Assembly: GCF_014279595.1 (NCBI RefSeq)
Contig: NZ_CP047943.1
Location: 1,858,422-1,922,421 of the forward strand
Direction of reading: 5' to 3'
Length of the DNA stretch: 64,000 nucleotides
From: Synechococcus sp. RS9909
Lineage (GTDB): Bacteria; Cyanobacteriota; Cyanobacteriia; PCC-6307; Cyanobiaceae
Of this stretch, positions 61,578 to 64,000 are shown in pieces. Under the pieces are notes generated by a model that was not told the origin of the DNA, searched no databases, and was given only the letters and a program-made list of their open reading frames with translations. Each line of letters starts with the position of its first letter. The stretch's first letter is position 1. The position numbers were made by a program, and so were the translations under genes.

Positions 61578-62479
61578 CAACCGAGCTCCAGGCAGGCCAG
61601 ACCAAACACGTCATCCAAGGAAACCGCAGGACAGGGGCCGCGATACATCCGCAGGGTTCCGCCCACCCGCTCAAAACCCAGATCAGCCAGCAGCGGCCCA
61701 GCGCCGGGGTTGGCTCCGGGCGAATCGATCAGCACCACCCCCGGATGCTGGCTCAGTAGCTCTTGGATCAGCAATGCCGCCAAGGCAGGCGTGTCAGCGA
61801 GGAGCGGCCCGATGCGCCACCCCTCCCCCCGCGGCAACAGGCAGGGGCGGATGCGGCCGAAGCCATGGCAGCGACCCTCGCCATCGATCAGGGCCTTGAC
61901 GGTGCCGGCGCGATGGGCGAGCCAATCAGCGAGAAAGTGAGGGCGCGGACTCGGTTCCCGTTGAGCGTCGTAGAGCTGCACTGCGGCCTGGGGAATCGCC
62001 CCTCCCTCCAGCAGGCGCATCCCTTCCGGCAGGGCAGGGCCCACAAGCGCAGCAGCCTCGCCACTGATCTGCTGACTCATCTGCTGACTGATCCGCTGCC
62101 AGCGACTGGTGGGTGAGGCCGAACGGAACCCCCAGCCGGCGTAATCCTCAATCCGGTTGATCGCGGCTTCCAGACCCACGCAGGGGAGATCGGCGAGATG
62201 GTCGAGGGCGTGCTGCCAGAGCTGTCGCCCATACCCCCGCCCCCGGTGCTCAGGCACCACGATGTACAACCCGATGAAGCCGTACGCGAGGTTGTACTTG
62301 ACGCCAGCGATGCAGCCAACCGGCTCGCTGCCCAGCCAACCGATCCAGAGCCCCTGACGGTCGGTATGGCGGTAGATCTCCACATCGCCCAGGCCTGGCG
62401 CGAAACCCTCACGCCGGGCCCAATCCGTGAGCCGATCCACCTGATTGGGCTGGAGGGGCCGGATCTGCAACGTTGACAT
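61577..62479 (-). CDS. GNAT N-acetyltransferase with second C-terminal domain
   Basis: 300 residues. First domain: GFIGLYIVVPEHRGRGYGRQLWQHAL with the R/Q-x-x-G-x-G/A acetyl-CoA loop, then GFRSASPTSRWQR. The second half (FLADWLAHRAGTVKALIDGE, RCHGFGRIRPCLLPRGEGWRIGPLLAD, GFERVGGTLRMYRGP) is the YitH/HolE4-type C-terminal domain often fused to GNAT. Substrate unknown. Translationally coupled (TGA/ATG overlap) to the SRAP gene. Confidence 0.88.
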   Translation of the reverse strand: MSTLQIRPLQPNQVDRLTDWARREGFAPGLGDVEIYRHTDRQGLWIGWLGSEPVGCIAGVKYNLAYGFIGLYIVVPEHRGRGYGRQLWQHALDHLADLPCVGLEAAINRIEDYAGWGFRSASPTSRWQRISQQMSQQISGEAAALVGPALPEGMRLLEGGAIPQAAVQLYDAQREPSPRPHFLADWLAHRAGTVKALIDGEGRCHGFGRIRPCLLPRGEGWRIGPLLADTPALAALLIQELLSQHPGVVLIDSPGANPGAGPLLADLGFERVGGTLRMYRGPCPAVSLDDVFGLACLELG

Positions 62480-62572
62480 CCAACGGCGCCCAAGCGATCA
62501 CCCATTCAGGCATGCGCGCACTCAAGCGCACGACCTGCCAGGATTGGTCAAGAAATACAACGCATCATTGAC

Positions 62573-62680
62573 ATGACCACGGAATCTCTTCTCACCCTCA
62601 TGCTCGGCTTCGGAGCTGCGGCCACCAGCCTTGCCTTCTGGAAGATCAGCCAGGCTGGATCGAGCTCCAGCGAAGGCTGA
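62573..62680 (+). CDS. Small single-pass membrane protein (35 aa)
   Basis: ATG at 62573: MTTESLLTLMLGFGAAATSL then AFWKISQAGSSSSEG and TGA. One membrane segment and a polar C-terminus. 29 bp ahead of the hli gene on the same strand. Confidence 0.5.
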   Translation: MTTESLLTLMLGFGAAATSLAFWKISQAGSSSSEG

Positions 62681-62709
62681 ATAAGCTCCCAGCATCCGAC
62701 CTCGCTCCG

Positions 62710-62931
62710 ATGCCTCCTGATCCTTACCTCTACGAGCCGCTGGAGAGCTTCGGGGAGAGCCTCAGCTCCCGGAAGCCATGGAACACCTCCGCCCTGATCG
62801 CAGTTGAGCGACTCAATGGACGTGTCGCCATGCTCGGCTTCGTCGCCGCCCTGATCGGTGAATGGATCAGCGGAGTGGGGCCGGCCGGTCAGGTGATGGC
62901 ACTGCTGCGCTGGTATCTCAGCCTCGGGTGA
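62710..62931 (+). CDS. hli: High-light-inducible protein (chlorophyll-binding helix)
   Basis: 73 residues with one membrane helix carrying the conserved ERLNGRVAMLGFVAALIGEW motif (Glu, Asn and Arg bind pigment). Protects photosystems under excess light in the thylakoid membrane. The next gene begins directly at its stop (62932). Confidence 0.93.
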   Translation: MPPDPYLYEPLESFGESLSSRKPWNTSALIAVERLNGRVAMLGFVAALIGEWISGVGPAGQVMALLRWYLSLG

Positions 62932-63411
62932 ATGATGCATCCACCCAGCAGCAGTGAGCTGCTCAAGCTTGAGCAACAAGTCCGCCGTGAGGGAACTGGC
63001 ATCAGAAGTTCCGACCTGCAGGGATCCTGGCGCCTACAGAGTGTCTGGTCTCGCAGCGGCACGGAAACCAGCGCTGTCACCAGCTGGATGCTGCGCCTTA
63101 TCAACGCCCGACTGGAACTGAGCGAGACGGGTGATGGATCGCTCTCCATCAGCAACGCGGTGAATCTGGGAGCTCTGGAGCTTCGTTTTCGAGGCATCGC
63201 TCAACTCCATGGCCAACGGCCCCTCTTGCGCTTTCAGTTCGACAACCTCTCCCTGAGCTTCAGCAATCAAACGCTGCTGCAGCGCCCACTCAACCCAACA
63301 ACAGAGCCACGTCGTCAACCCTTTTTTGCCCTGATCCGGCGTGATCCCTCCGGCTGGCTGGCCGCCCGCGGTCGGGGTGGTGGATTGGCGCTTTGGAGCC
63401 TCAAGGGTTGA
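62932..63411 (+). CDS. Hypothetical protein adjacent to hli
   Basis: 159 residues. SELLKLEQQVRREG, DLQGSWRLQSVWSRSG, LRLINARLELSETGDGSLSI, LELRFRGIAQLHGQRPLLRF, LIRRDPSGWLAARGRGG. The strand order recalls the PAP/fibrillin-type lipid-binding barrel, which is only an inference. Its start abuts the hli stop, so co-translation is expected. Tail overlaps the convergent flavoprotein gene by 11 bp. Confidence 0.65.
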   Translation: MMHPPSSSELLKLEQQVRREGTGIRSSDLQGSWRLQSVWSRSGTETSAVTSWMLRLINARLELSETGDGSLSISNAVNLGALELRFRGIAQLHGQRPLLRFQFDNLSLSFSNQTLLQRPLNPTTEPRRQPFFALIRRDPSGWLAARGRGGGLALWSLKG

Positions 63412-63994
63412 GGTGCTGTTCCGGCCAACCCTGATCCCGCAACCAGCAGCGACGGCGATGGGGGTGGGGTTTGAGATCGAGCTGCTCCACCCGCTCCAGT
63501 TGCACTCTGATCAAAGCAAACACGTCCGGCTGGGGGACACCATCAGGGATCTGCTCAGGCCAGGGGCCCTCCGTCTTGAAGGGGCCTCCTGGCTGGGGCC
63601 AGTCCCAGACTGCACGCCCCCGAGGCGTGAGCCGCTGCCAGTGATGCTCAAGGGCCTCGTGATCCTGCTCGCCATCGATGACCCGGGCGAGGCCGCGCAG
63701 ACGAAATTGCTCGCGGGTTTTGCGAAACAGCCAGCACAGTTCCACCCTGGGCTGATGCCGAAGGTCGTTGGGCTTCTCACTGCGCGTATCGGTGAGCAAC
63801 TCCAGCTCCCCTTGGGCACTCCAGCCGCGAAACACCAACGTCCTCACCCGAGGACAGCCCTCCGCGGACACCGTGGCCAGTTGCAGCCAACCAGCCCCAG
63901 GGGCGCGACCCTCCCGTTGCCGAGCGGCACGCAGGAGGGGGCGCCAGGGAGGTAATGCCCCAAGCGCCCCGTCGGCCATCTCAAGCTGCTGCAT
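63401..63994 (-). CDS. Pyridoxamine-5'-phosphate oxidase-like FMN-binding protein
   Basis: 197 residues. WLQLATVSAEGCPRVRTLVFRGW, LLTDTRSEKPNDLRHQPRVELCWLF (FMN and substrate side), REQFRLRGLARV, RGRAVWDWPQPGGPF and a C-terminal VQLERVEQLDLKPHPHRRR. These fit the Alr4036/PPOX-like split barrel, common in cyanobacteria. True PdxH activity is not certain. The start is 6 bp from the window edge. Confidence 0.85.
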   Translation of the reverse strand: MQQLEMADGALGALPPWRPLLRAARQREGRAPGAGWLQLATVSAEGCPRVRTLVFRGWSAQGELELLTDTRSEKPNDLRHQPRVELCWLFRKTREQFRLRGLARVIDGEQDHEALEHHWQRLTPRGRAVWDWPQPGGPFKTEGPWPEQIPDGVPQPDVFALIRVQLERVEQLDLKPHPHRRRCWLRDQGWPEQHLNP

Positions 63995-64000
63995 CAGCCT

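Overview
The window is GC-rich, gene-dense cyanobacterial DNA. The photosystem II assembly factor Psb27, a high-light-inducible protein, a band-7 protein, a TIGR03894-type protein otherwise known from marine picocyanobacteria, and a Yfr1-like small RNA point to a Synechococcus/Cyanobium-type picocyanobacterium. The order proS - psb27 - purA - adenosine-kinase-like gene - cutA fits that group (from general knowledge, not a search). I see no tRNA, rRNA, CRISPR array or prophage.

Region 1 (1-26.1 kb) is mostly conserved housekeeping: a division block (ftsI start plus an FtsL-like gene), a CPBP protease, tandem histidine phosphatase, dihydroorotase-like protein, signal peptidase I, Spx/ArsC-like protein, 2Fe-2S ferredoxin, pyrophosphatase, proS, psb27, purA, a PfkB kinase, cutA, cobK, ssb, argB, a DUF3153 protein, priA, rpoD, hemC, marC, an L,D-transpeptidase and a second pyrophosphatase. 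Genes are tightly packed, often overlapping or convergent.

Region 2 (26.1-48.8 kb) is accessory: many small secreted or membrane proteins, a MIF-like tautomerase, an alpha/beta hydrolase, a fatty-acid-hydroxylase-like enzyme, a cytoplasmic GH13 amylase with a C-terminal starch-binding domain, and two related but diverged IS3-family elements in opposite orientation. Each IS sits inside a host gene that can be rebuilt in frame: an 80-residue membrane protein (IS-A) and the mechanosensitive channel MscL (IS-B). Between them lie a two-gene racemase-DUF1611 (DgcN-type) operon with TTG starts, a Cys-rich secreted protein and a frameshifted gene remnant. To the right follow a prohibitin-like protein, an FAD oxidoreductase/SDR operon, a collapsed VapBC toxin-antitoxin remnant, a YkuD-type lipoprotein and the Yfr1 candidate.

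Region 3 (48.9-64 kb) mixes enzymes (SelO, dCTP deaminase, a GH57 glycosidase, SRAP protein, GNAT, a pyridoxamine-oxidase-like flavoprotein) with short conserved genes, a decayed zinc-ribbon paralog, a 15-bp tandem repeat and a perfect 40-bp palindrome between convergent genes. Several genes of 31-57 codons are reported from direct translation. The most distinctive observations are the IS insertion that removes the MscL C-terminal helix, the racemase-DUF1611 operon, the Yfr1 candidate, and the intracellular GH13-CBM20 enzyme.
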